From: Parvibacillus sp035426385
Lineage (GTDB): Bacteria > Bacteroidota > Bacteroidia > Chitinophagales > Saprospiraceae
Assembly (NCBI GenBank): GCA_035426385.1
Contig: DAOLZQ010000057.1
Location: forward strand, 1 to 18,547
Direction: 5' to 3'
Length of the DNA stretch: 18,547 nt
The translations under genes were made by a program, and so were the position numbers. Shown here one piece after another: positions 8,531 to 16,056 of the stretch (positions are counted from its first letter, which is position 1; each line of letters starts with the position of its first letter). A model generated the notes under the pieces. The model was given only the letters and a program-made list of their open reading frames with translations, searched no databases and had not been told where the DNA came from.

Positions 8531-10869
8531 TGAGGAAGATAAATTGCTCCATATCCACGCTTCATGGCACACAGTTCCTCGGTTTAGTACTTCTGCTGCT
8601 CTTTGTTTCTAGTTGTAGTCTTACTAGATTTGTACCTCCCAATGACAAACTATACACTGGTAGTAAGGTCAAAATTGAGGATAAGGAATATCCTGTAAAG
8701 AATAAAAAAGAACTGCAGAATGAATTAGAATCGGTGCTACGTCCTAGACCCAATAGTTCTTTTTTGGGAATCAGATATAGACTCATGCTGTACAATATGA
8801 TAGATACAGTAACTAAGAAGAAAGGAATAAAGAACTACATCAAAAACAGACTTGGCGAACCACCCGTGCTAATGAGTAAATTTTCAGTCAGCTCAAATAA
8901 AAATCTGATCACAAATCGTCTGGATAATCAAGGGTACTTTAAGTCTACTTGTTCTGCTGACACCATTTCTTCCGATCGCAAGGTGAGATACATATTTAGG
9001 CCCGTTCCCGGACCTCAATATAAGATTCGAAAAGTGGAGTATCAGGTCGATAGTTCTATTCTGGGTAAGGATATAGTAAAGAACTTACCGCGCACCATCT
9101 TAAGGGAAGGTAATTCGTATGATCTGGATATTATCAAGGCAGAGCGTGTGCGTATCGATAATAATTTAAAGGAACACGGTTACTATTATTTCAGTCCGGA
9201 TCGGCTCTTTATCTACGCCGACAGCACTGTGGGAAAATATCAGGTAGATCTGTATCTACAAGTAAAAGATAATACACCCCTGAAAGAAAAGCAGAAGTAC
9301 TTCATCGAAAATATTTACGTAGTCCCGAACTATGATATAGCCCAAGACTCCATCTACATTAAGCCCGGTGATAAGTACAAAGATTTCTATGTCATTGATA
9401 AGGAAAAACGATTTAAGCCGCAAGTATTCGAGCGCACTATGTTTTTTCACCAGGGAGATTATTACAATCGCACGGATCACAACTTGTCCTTGAATAGATT
9501 AATTAATTTGGGTGAATTTCGTTTTGTCAAGAATAGATTCTATGATATTGAAGGTGATTCGAACGGTATGGAGGTAATGTATTTTCTAACCCCGCTTCCC
9601 AAGAAATCGATCAATGCCCAGATTACACTCAAGCAAAATGATGCTGATTTCACCGGTTCTGATTTTTCAGTAGGTTGGCTCAATAGGAATACTTTTAGAG
9701 GGGCTGAAATGCTGCGAATCAATGCTTATGTAGGAGCGGATATTCAGCGAGGAGGTGACAGTCTGAATAATCGCAATTATTATAAATTTGGTGCAGAGGC
9801 GAATCTAAGTATTCCGAAATTTATATTGCCTTTCCAGATACAGAGCACCAGTGCCTTTGTACCTCGTACTATATTTACCTTGGGTTATGATTATCTCAAG
9901 CGAAGTAAATCATATGTGCTCAATTCCTTTCGCGGTTCTGCGGGCTACGTGTGGAAAGAAAATGTGCGCAAGGAACATGACTTGCGACCTATTACTATCA
10001 ATTATGTGCATCCCAGTAATGTAACTTCTGAGTATCAGGAAATAGCTCTCAGTGATAGGACACTTTTAAAGGCAATTGAACAGCAATTTACTTTTGGACC
10101 ATCTTATCGTTTTACCTATAGCACCACTAGTCAGACAGAGCGATTGAATACCTTTTATTATCGTGGAGGATTGGATATGTCGGGAAATATAGTAGGCTTA
10201 ATTACAGGAGCAAATATCAGAGCTGGGAAAGAATCTAAAATATTTAATGCCGCTTTTTCACAATTTATCAAGGTGGAAAATGACTTCCGATATTTTCGTC
10301 GACTGGGCAGAAATTATTCCTGGGCAAATAGATTCATCGCCGGGTACGGTTATGCGTATGGCAATTCTGTCAATCTTCCTTTTGTAAAACAGTTTTTCGT
10401 AGGTGGAACCAATAGTGTGCGTGCCTTCAGAGCCCGCTCCATCGGTCCCGGCAGCTACTATGCGCCTAATGATCCCCGCACCACCGGTGGTTTCACAGCG
10501 GATCAATCAGGAGATATTAAGCTGGAAGCAAATACGGAACTGAGAGCTAAACTATATAAGTTTATCTATGGTGCTGTCTTCGTAGACGCCGGTCAGATCT
10601 GGTTACTTAATCAGAATATCGACCCGGCTGCTTACAAGGAGGGTGCAGTGATCTCAAAAGATTTTCTTAAGGACCTCGCTGCGGGGACCGGCATAGGTGT
10701 ACGACTGGATGTGAATTTCTTTGTTTTGCGACTAGATGTTGCCACACCACTTTATAAGCCCTGGCTCAGTGAGTCTGATCGCTGGTCCATCAAAGATTTC
10801 AATATTGGAAATAAAAGTTGGCGACAGGAGAATATTGTGTGGAATCTCGCCATTGGATATCCGTTTTAA
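8530..10869 (+). CDS. tamL: TamL: lipoprotein Omp85/BamA-family outer-membrane barrel
   Basis: Outer-membrane Omp85-superfamily protein, the Bacteroidota lipoprotein counterpart of TamA, expected to partner TamB made from the preceding gene. Seen: signal peptide with lipobox VSSC (Cys29), then the family-like SLTRFVPPNDKLYTG; a POTRA-like region at about 45-370; a C-terminal 16-strand-type barrel from about 380. The loop-6 motif is present as SVRAFRARSIGPGSY, beginning at residue 629, with Ala in place of the Gly of the canonical VRGF/Y, as I recall is usual in this subfamily. The chain ends in YPF, with the aromatic terminus typical of beta-barrel proteins. ATG begins on the last base of the tamB TAA (TAATG), implying translational re-initiation. 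BamA itself is less likely because of the lipobox, the context and the RARSxGPGSY motif. Confidence 0.88.
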   Translation: MRKINCSISTLHGTQFLGLVLLLLFVSSCSLTRFVPPNDKLYTGSKVKIEDKEYPVKNKKELQNELESVLRPRPNSSFLGIRYRLMLYNMIDTVTKKKGIKNYIKNRLGEPPVLMSKFSVSSNKNLITNRLDNQGYFKSTCSADTISSDRKVRYIFRPVPGPQYKIRKVEYQVDSSILGKDIVKNLPRTILREGNSYDLDIIKAERVRIDNNLKEHGYYYFSPDRLFIYADSTVGKYQVDLYLQVKDNTPLKEKQKYFIENIYVVPNYDIAQDSIYIKPGDKYKDFYVIDKEKRFKPQVFERTMFFHQGDYYNRTDHNLSLNRLINLGEFRFVKNRFYDIEGDSNGMEVMYFLTPLPKKSINAQITLKQNDADFTGSDFSVGWLNRNTFRGAEMLRINAYVGADIQRGGDSLNNRNYYKFGAEANLSIPKFILPFQIQSTSAFVPRTIFTLGYDYLKRSKSYVLNSFRGSAGYVWKENVRKEHDLRPITINYVHPSNVTSEYQEIALSDRTLLKAIEQQFTFGPSYRFTYSTTSQTERLNTFYYRGGLDMSGNIVGLITGANIRAGKESKIFNAAFSQFIKVENDFRYFRRLGRNYSWANRFIAGYGYAYGNSVNLPFVKQFFVGGTNSVRAFRARSIGPGSYYAPNDPRTTGGFTADQSGDIKLEANTELRAKLYKFIYGAVFVDAGQIWLLNQNIDPAAYKEGAVISKDFLKDLAAGTGIGVRLDVNFFVLRLDVATPLYKPWLSESDRWSIKDFNIGNKSWRQENIVWNLAIGYPF

Positions 10870-10877
10870 TGTTTAGG

Positions 10878-10912
10878 GCGCTGCACTTTAGTCTTTGACA
10901 GTGCATTTGCGC
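10878..10912 (+). terminator. Hairpin downstream of tamL, possible terminator
   Basis: Nine bases after the tamL stop is a stem of TGCACT (10882-10887) with AGTGCA (10900-10905), extended by GCGC/GCGC outer arms across a three-base bulge, with a 12-nt loop. Only TTT follows, so it may end the tamB-tamL transcript inefficiently, or may simply be part of the neighbouring repeat. Confidence 0.4.
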
Positions 10913-10932
10913 TTTGGCACCTTAGCACATTG
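10901..10932 (+). repeat. Degenerate 8-bp tandem repeat (about four units)
   Basis: Reading in steps of eight gives GTGCATTT, GCGCTTTG, GCACCTTA, GCACATTG, which share a GCrCnTTg pattern. It overlaps the right arm of the hairpin after tamL. Divergence between units is high, so this is a decayed or weakly constrained array. Confidence 0.5.
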
Positions 10933-10970
10933 GGAGAAATAAATTAATTCATTTTCAAATGATATCTAAA

Positions 10971-11005
10971 AAGCTAAAACTGAAAGCTGATGACTGAAAG
11001 CTGAT
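10971..11005 (+). repeat. 7-bp tandem repeat array, left of gap
   Basis: Five consecutive heptamers, AAGCTAA, AACTGAA, AGCTGAT, GACTGAA, AGCTGAT, share the pattern rrCTGAw. Two overlapping perfect copies of CTGAAAGCTGATG (10980-10992 and 10994-11006) lie within it. It ends 17 bases before the run of Ns. Confidence 0.7.
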
Positions 11006-11022
11006 GGGTGTCTTGTCTTTAG

Positions 11023-11122
11023 NNNNNNNNNNNNNNNNNNNNNNNNNNNNNNNNNNNNNNNNNNNNNNNNNNNNNNNNNNNNNNNNNNNNNNNNNNNNNN
11101 NNNNNNNNNNNNNNNNNNNNNN
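11023..11122. other. Assembly gap of exactly 100 N
   Basis: One hundred consecutive N bases, the conventional placeholder for a scaffold join of unknown length. Real sequence is missing here, so any gene or repeat inside cannot be seen. Heptamer repeats on both sides suggest that repetitive DNA broke the assembly. The rest of the gene-free stretch 10870-11338 holds the hairpin and repeats listed separately; I see no gene in it. Confidence 0.98.
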
Positions 11123-11138
11123 CTGAGATCTAATGGCA

Positions 11139-11166
11139 GTTTGGAGTTTGTTGTTTATCGTTTGAA
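11139..11166 (+). repeat. 7-bp tandem repeat of GTTTGnn units
   Basis: Four exact-length heptamers follow one another: GTTTGGA, GTTTGTT, GTTTATC, GTTTGAA. The consensus differs from the CTGAw heptamers nearby, so this is a second heptamer family in the same spacer. Confidence 0.65.
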
Positions 11167-11204
11167 GAAAATGTAACCAACCAATCAATCACTATTTATC
11201 AGAT

Positions 11205-11239
11205 AGCTGCCGGCTAACAGCTGATCACTGATCGCTATT
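11205..11239 (+). repeat. 7-bp tandem repeat array, right of gap
   Basis: Five heptamers, AGCTGCC, GGCTAAC, AGCTGAT, CACTGAT, CGCTATT, have the same orientation and nearly the same consensus (nrCTGAT) as the array left of the gap. AGCTGATCACTGA here matches AGCTGATGACTGA on the left at 12 of 13 bases. Confidence 0.6.
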
Positions 11240-11319
11240 TAGAAGATTCCATTTCAAAACTAATTTATTAGATGGCTCTAATATTTTTAATGAATAGTTG
11301 TACATTTATCTTTTCAAAT

Positions 11320-11328
11320 AGGAGAAAG
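11320..11328 (+). promoter_or_regulatory. Shine-Dalgarno-like site of the Nramp gene
   Basis: AGGAGAAAG lies about 10 nt before the ATG at 11339. It is the clearest purine-rich ribosome-binding site in the window, where most genes have none, and it supports the chosen start. Confidence 0.55.
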
Positions 11329-11338
11329 AACAGATATT

Positions 11339-13216
11339 ATGCCGAAACAATCCAATTCATTAGCTGAGGTACATTCGACTGTGAGCATTCCAAAGACAGG
11401 AAAGGGTTGGCGTAGGATGTTCGCTTTTTTTGGACCTGCCTATCTGGTGAGTGTGGGCTATATGGATCCGGGCAACTGGGCGACTGATATTGCAGCAGGA
11501 AGCAAGTTTGGATATCAATTGATCTGGGTACTCCTGATGTCAAACATCATGGCCATATTCCTGCAGTCTCTCTGCACTCGTCTCGGTATCGTCTATGGAC
11601 GAGACCTGGCTCAGGCATCTAAGGATTCATACTCGAAAGCAACCAACTTCGTACTGTATATCCTGGCAGAGATTGCTATTGCTGCCTGTGACCTTGCGGA
11701 AGTATTGGGTATGGCGATAGGTCTCCAACTATTATTTGATCTGCCGCTGATGTATGGAGTTCTGATTACCCTACTGGATACTTTTCTATTACTATTTCTC
11801 ATCAACAAGGGGATGCGACTTATGGAGGCGTTTATTCTTGCGTTAATCGCAGTGATCAGCGTTGCTTTTCTGGTAGAAATGTTTATCGCTAAGCCGGTAG
11901 TAGGTGAGATCATGTCCGGGTTTATACCCTCACTAGCCAACGATGATGCTCTCTATATAGCCATCGGTATCATCGGCGCCACTGTGATGCCTCACAATCT
12001 ATATCTGCACTCTTCGCTGGTGCAAAGTCGAAATTTTGAAAGGACACCTACGGGTAAAAAAGAAGCAATTCGGTTCAATTTTCTGGATTCAGTGATTGCA
12101 CTTAATATGGCCTTTTTTGTAAATGCAGCCATCATGATATTGGCTGCCGCTACTTTCTTTCATATTGGTATGCACGAAGTGAGTGAGATCCAAGATGCAC
12201 ACCGTTTTCTAGAGCCTCTCTTAGGAACTGCAGTGGCTCCCATTCTATTCGCCGTGGCACTGATCGCCGCCGGACAGAGTTCAACACTGACCGGCACACT
12301 GGCGGGCCAGATTGTAATGGAGGGATATCTGAATCTGCGCATACAACCCTGGATCAGAAGATTGATCACTCGCGTGATTGCAATCATTCCCGCCGTCATC
12401 ACCATATATATCTTCGGTGAGTCTGCGACAGGTGGATTATTGATTCTAAGTCAGGTGATTTTAAGTTTACAACTAGGCTTTGCAATTGTACCGCTCATCC
12501 ATTTCGTGAGCGATAAAAATATAATGGGTGATTTTGCGATTGGCCCCTTCAGAAAGATTTTTGCCTGGTTGATTGCTTCTATTATTATTATTCTAAATAT
12601 AAAGTTGGTATATAATTTTCTAGAAGAATGGGTGCATGATCCGGAGTTGAGAGATTGGATGATATTCCTGGTCATTCCTCTTGCGGTAGCTGCGGCAATT
12701 CTATTGCTTATTATCACCTTCAGACCTTTCATCAAGCGATTTATTATCTCACATGGTGGACATATTCACAAAGCACCCGAATTGACTCTCGCTCTGAATA
12801 AGGCGGATTTCAGAAGAGTAGCATTGGCTTTGGATTTTTCTGATGTGGATCGGGATATGATTCAATACAGCCTGGCGCTTGCTCATCCAGAAACAAAGTT
12901 TTTACTGATTCATACTGTAGAGACTGCCACAGCCATGCTCATGGGGAAGGATGCAAATGATTATGAGACAAGTGCGGACAGCGAACAATTGGAGAAGTAC
13001 CGCAGATTCTTTCAGCAACAGGGATTTGACCCGGAGGTTCAGCTGGTGTTTGGCTTGCCCACGAAGGAAATTCCCAAGGCAGTTAATAAATTCGATGCTG
13101 ATCTGTTGATTCTGGGTTCGCATGGCCATAAACAATTTAAAGATCTCATCTTCGGTACTACTATCGACAAGGTCCGTCACCGCGTAAATATGTCCGTATT
13201 TATAGTGAATAAATAA
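11339..13216 (+). CDS. mntH: Nramp/MntH-type divalent metal transporter fused to a UspA domain
   Basis: Inner-membrane proton-coupled importer of Mn2+/Fe2+ and related ions, joined to a cytoplasmic universal stress protein domain (625 residues; plain MntH is about 410-450). Seen: the helix-1 metal-site motif DPGN at 43-46, the helix-6 motif MPHN at 217-220 followed by LYLHS, and about eleven hydrophobic helices up to residue 465. After a short His-containing linker (SHGGHIHKAP, 471-480) comes a UspA fold at about 490-625. It keeps the nucleotide-binding signature GxxG-x9-G(T): Gly593, Gly596 and Gly606 with Thr607, so it is probably an ATP-binding type. The metal ligands appear intact, so transport should be functional. 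The obvious inference is that the UspA part senses nucleotide or stress and tunes uptake. It stands alone: the upstream spacer has repeats and a gap, the downstream gene is unrelated. Which metal it prefers cannot be told from sequence. Confidence 0.92.
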   Translation: MPKQSNSLAEVHSTVSIPKTGKGWRRMFAFFGPAYLVSVGYMDPGNWATDIAAGSKFGYQLIWVLLMSNIMAIFLQSLCTRLGIVYGRDLAQASKDSYSKATNFVLYILAEIAIAACDLAEVLGMAIGLQLLFDLPLMYGVLITLLDTFLLLFLINKGMRLMEAFILALIAVISVAFLVEMFIAKPVVGEIMSGFIPSLANDDALYIAIGIIGATVMPHNLYLHSSLVQSRNFERTPTGKKEAIRFNFLDSVIALNMAFFVNAAIMILAAATFFHIGMHEVSEIQDAHRFLEPLLGTAVAPILFAVALIAAGQSSTLTGTLAGQIVMEGYLNLRIQPWIRRLITRVIAIIPAVITIYIFGESATGGLLILSQVILSLQLGFAIVPLIHFVSDKNIMGDFAIGPFRKIFAWLIASIIIILNIKLVYNFLEEWVHDPELRDWMIFLVIPLAVAAAILLLIITFRPFIKRFIISHGGHIHKAPELTLALNKADFRRVALALDFSDVDRDMIQYSLALAHPETKFLLIHTVETATAMLMGKDANDYETSADSEQLEKYRRFFQQQGFDPEVQLVFGLPTKEIPKAVNKFDADLLILGSHGHKQFKDLIFGTTIDKVRHRVNMSVFIVNK

Positions 13217-13267
13217 ACCTATATTGATATAATGGGTTATGACTATTGAAATAGTGAGTTGCTGATT

Positions 13268-13294
13268 TAGAATTCTTACAAAACTTGAATTCTA
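13268..13294. repeat. Inverted repeat downstream of the Nramp gene
   Basis: A perfect 8-bp inverted repeat, TAGAATTC and GAATTCTA with an 11-nt loop, lies about 50 nt after the Nramp stop. A second weaker stem (AGTACTT at 13296-13302 with AAGTGCT at 13314-13320, one G-T pair) follows directly. Neither has a U-tract after it. They could shape the 3' end of the transcript or bind a regulator. Nothing else is evident in the spacer 13217-13487 except the direct repeat listed next. Confidence 0.35.
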
Positions 13295-13453
13295 GAGTAC
13301 TTGTTACCTTTTTAAGTGCTTTAGATGGTTTAAAATTTTGATAATGAATAGTCAGTTTTTTTAAACAATTTCAATTTTGATGGTCCACTATTTGACCTGT
13401 TTTGAGCAGTGTAGATTACCTTCAAGTTTCCTAAATTGTTATATATTAGCCAC

Positions 13454-13477
13454 TTAAATCAAATTTTTAAATCAAAT
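13454..13477 (+). repeat. Perfect 11-bp direct repeat before the DUF2911 gene
   Basis: TTAAATCAAAT occurs at 13454-13464 and again at 13467-13477, ending 10 nt before the ATG of the next gene. It may be a protein-binding site or lie in the untranslated leader; AT-rich composition makes chance duplication possible. Confidence 0.4.
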
Positions 13478-13487
13478 ATTTTTTATT

Positions 13488-14336
13488 ATGACATTAACAA
13501 AATATCTAAGTGTAGTATTACTTTTCTTAGGAACAGCATTTACTACCGCACAGGCACAGTCATTAAAAACTCCTGCACCCAGTCCAAATCAAAAAATTAC
13601 TCAAGCTTTTGGTCTTAGTGAGATCAGCGTTGATTATTCCCGCCCAAGTATGAAAGGCAGAACCATATTCGGTTCTCTTGTGCCTTATGATAAAATCTGG
13701 CGTACAGGCGCCAATGGTGCTACAAAATTCACTTTTGGGCAGGATGTTATGTTGCAGGGCATGAAAGTGCCAGCCGGTACGTATGCTCTATACACCATGC
13801 CAGGCAAAAACAAATGGACGATAATGATCTATAAAGATCTGACTATGGGTGGAAATGTAACTGATTATAATACGGGTGATGAGCTAATTCGCTTTGATGT
13901 GATGCCAAAGATGCTGAAGGATAAGGTAGAGTCATTTACTATCGAATTTGCAAATCTTACTTCTAACTCTACTGATATCCAACTACTGTGGGATGATGTA
14001 TGTGTAAGCATCAAAACCACCGTAGAAATAGATAAAATGGTGATGGATAATATCAACAAAGTAATGGCTCAGGATAGCAGACCATATTACCAGGCCGCGA
14101 ATTATTACTACGATAATGGCAAGGATATGAATAAGGCGCTTGAATGGGTCAACACCGCAATTAGTCAGAATCCGAAAGCATATTATATGTATGCCACTAA
14201 AGCGCGCATAGAGCTGAAAATGAATAAAAAAGCAGAGGCAGCAATGTCAGCTAAGAAAGTTATCGAATTGGCAAAAGAGGCTAAAAGCGATGATTACGTA
14301 GCAATAGGGAATGATCTTCTAAATCAAGCTAAATAA
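13488..14336 (+). CDS. Secreted DUF2911 domain protein with TPR-like C-terminus
   Basis: Exported protein of 282 residues whose molecular role is unknown. Seen: signal peptide with a hydrophobic core and a likely cleavage after AQA (about residue 23), then the DUF2911 domain at about 30-180 with its recognisable core (SRPSMKGRTIFGSLVPYDKIWRTG split over 51-75, PAGTYALYT near 96-104, and a WDD segment near 166). The last 95 residues are helical and TPR-like (ALEWVNTAISQNPKAYYMYATKARI). DUF2911 proteins are common in Bacteroidota and have no established biochemical function. The start ATG is the first that gives a proper signal peptide. The gene converges on the transporter gene with only 16 bases between stop codons. 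No convincing promoter was found upstream, only an 11-bp direct repeat. Confidence 0.88.
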   Translation: MTLTKYLSVVLLFLGTAFTTAQAQSLKTPAPSPNQKITQAFGLSEISVDYSRPSMKGRTIFGSLVPYDKIWRTGANGATKFTFGQDVMLQGMKVPAGTYALYTMPGKNKWTIMIYKDLTMGGNVTDYNTGDELIRFDVMPKMLKDKVESFTIEFANLTSNSTDIQLLWDDVCVSIKTTVEIDKMVMDNINKVMAQDSRPYYQAANYYYDNGKDMNKALEWVNTAISQNPKAYYMYATKARIELKMNKKAEAAMSAKKVIELAKEAKSDDYVAIGNDLLNQAK

Positions 14337-14352
14337 TTTGCTCTATTAAAAT

Positions 14353-16056
14353 TTAACCTGGTGGTAGATCTTTTTTTGTCTTTCCAGGAAAGATTAACTG
14401 GATTATAAAGGCAAAAAACAGCACCAATAGGCAACCGATCAGGTTGAGCCAAAGGAAAGCTGTGAGTTCGGTCCACCAAGAGATTACGACAAAAATTTCA
14501 GCGAGGATTGCAGCGTAGAAGACTGCATTCCCGCTGATTTTTTTTAAGAAGAAGGCGGTGACGAATATACCCAGGATCACCCCATAGAAGAGCGAACCGA
14601 GGATATTGACTGCTTCGATGAGATTGCCCATTCGGCCTGCATAGAGTGCCACAAGAATACAAAATGCGCCCCACGCTACTGTCGTCCACCGTGATGAATT
14701 AAGGTCATTGGTGACCGGACCCTTTCCAAAGCGACGAAGAAAATCCATCACCGTAGTAGAAGTCAAGGCACTCAATCCGCCGGCTGTAGCTCCCATAGCT
14801 GCCAGCAAGATGACCGCCATCAGTAGGCCAATGATGCCTATCGGCAATGTCTTAGTAATGAAATATAGAAATATATAGTTAGTATCATCCGCGTCTGAGG
14901 TCAGACCACTGTCAGCCAATAAGTGAACCGCCTTACTTTTGACTGTCTTTGCTTTAGTTTCAAGGAGTTGCAGTTGACTGCCCGCTTTCTCGATTCCTGC
15001 TTTATCTTCTACCTGCATGGCCTGCAACATGGCGCGGATCGGCTCTTTCTTCTCTGACTGTACCGCATTATATTCGGTAGCAACTTGCTGATATTGTGAT
15101 TTCAACGGGCTGAGCAATATCTTTTCTTCCTGTCGCTCATTGAAGTACATCGGTGGAGTGTGGAATTGATAGAATGCAAATACCATTACACCTAACAAGA
15201 GTATAAAAAACTGCATCGGAATCTTGATAAGTCCATTCATCATCAGTCCGAGCCGACTCTCATCTACTGACTTGCCGGTGAGGTAACGCCCCACCTGTGA
15301 CTGATCAGTACCGAAATAGGATAATTGAAGAAAAAAGCCGCCTATGATGCCCGACCAGATGTTGTACTTATTATTGAGGTCAAAGGTCAGGTCAATAGCA
15401 TTTAGTTTACCCATTTTTCCCGCTAGGTGAAGTGAATCTCCCAGTGTCACACCCTCAGGAAGAAATCGAATCAACTGATAAAATACGATAAAAAGACTTG
15501 CGAATATCACGCCCATTTGTAATTTCTGGGTATATGAGACCGCCTTAGTACCACCAAATACGGTGTAGCCGACCACCATCACACCGGTGCATATAATGAC
15601 ATAGTAGATGTCGATGCCTAGTATGGATGAAAGTATGATGGAGGGTGCATAGATGGTGATGCCTGTAGAGATGCCACGCTGAAGTAAAAACAATAGAGCC
15701 GTCAATGACCTTGTCTTATTATCAAAGCGGTCTTCGAGATATTCATACGCTGTGAAAACATTCCATTTTTTAAAGCCGGGTAGGAAAAATATACACAGAA
15801 ATATCATTGCGAGTGGCAAGCCAAAATAAAACTGTACAAAGCGGATACCATCTGAGTAAGCCTGTCCCGGAGCGGACAGATAGGTGATGGCGCTGGCTTG
15901 AGTGGCCATGACTGATAGCCCTACGTGATACCAGGGTAATTTCCTATCGGCTAAGAAATAGCCGGAAATGGTATTAGTCCCGCGACTCTTCCAGATACCA
16001 TAAGCGATGATGCAGAGAATGGTGATACTAAAGACAATCCAGTCTATTAAACTCAT
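14353..16056 (-). CDS. Sodium:solute symporter (SSS/SLC5) family transporter
   Basis: Polytopic inner-membrane transporter of the SSS family (567 residues from ATG 16056). Substrate unknown; the neighbouring deacetylase hints at a sugar or sugar derivative. Seen: the first helix DWIVFSITILCIIAYG, the GYFLADRKLPWYHVG segment, the family motif YFGTDQSQVGRYL at about 247-259, and about 13 helices. Two oddities: the helix that carries the Na2 site in PutP reads LLAAMGATAGGLSALTSTT, with Gly422-Ala423 where PutP has Ser340-Thr341; and a helical, coiled-coil-like insertion of about 85 residues (306-392) precedes that helix, predicted to face the periplasm. The frame is open to a TTG at 16077, but ATG 16056 gives the standard N-terminus MSLIDW and overlaps the stop of the small gene upstream (ATGA), pointing to coupled translation. 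Confidence 0.88.
   Translation of the reverse strand: MSLIDWIVFSITILCIIAYGIWKSRGTNTISGYFLADRKLPWYHVGLSVMATQASAITYLSAPGQAYSDGIRFVQFYFGLPLAMIFLCIFFLPGFKKWNVFTAYEYLEDRFDNKTRSLTALLFLLQRGISTGITIYAPSIILSSILGIDIYYVIICTGVMVVGYTVFGGTKAVSYTQKLQMGVIFASLFIVFYQLIRFLPEGVTLGDSLHLAGKMGKLNAIDLTFDLNNKYNIWSGIIGGFFLQLSYFGTDQSQVGRYLTGKSVDESRLGLMMNGLIKIPMQFFILLLGVMVFAFYQFHTPPMYFNERQEEKILLSPLKSQYQQVATEYNAVQSEKKEPIRAMLQAMQVEDKAGIEKAGSQLQLLETKAKTVKSKAVHLLADSGLTSDADDTNYIFLYFITKTLPIGIIGLLMAVILLAAMGATAGGLSALTSTTVMDFLRRFGKGPVTNDLNSSRWTTVAWGAFCILVALYAGRMGNLIEAVNILGSLFYGVILGIFVTAFFLKKISGNAVFYAAILAEIFVVISWWTELTAFLWLNLIGCLLVLFFAFIIQLIFPGKTKKDLPPG

Noticed and set aside
8180..8572. Minus-strand frame across the tamB-tamL junction
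   Set aside because: Antisense to two clear genes; explained by their codon composition.
10955..11188. Minus-strand open frame running through the N gap
   Set aside because: Openness across the Ns is an artefact; the flanking DNA is repeat, not coding.
10971..11239. CRISPR array or insertion-sequence end at the gap
   Set aside because: The period is 7 bp with no spacers, and there is no transposase or terminal inverted repeat in the visible sequence.
11297..11314. TAnnTTT-like boxes (TACATTTA, TATCTTTT) before the Nramp gene
   Set aside because: They lack the final G and no TTG sits about 20 nt upstream, so I do not call a promoter.
13391..13438. TTTGAC and TAAATTG motifs before the DUF2911 gene
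   Set aside because: Spacing and the -7 sequence both depart from the Bacteroidota consensus.
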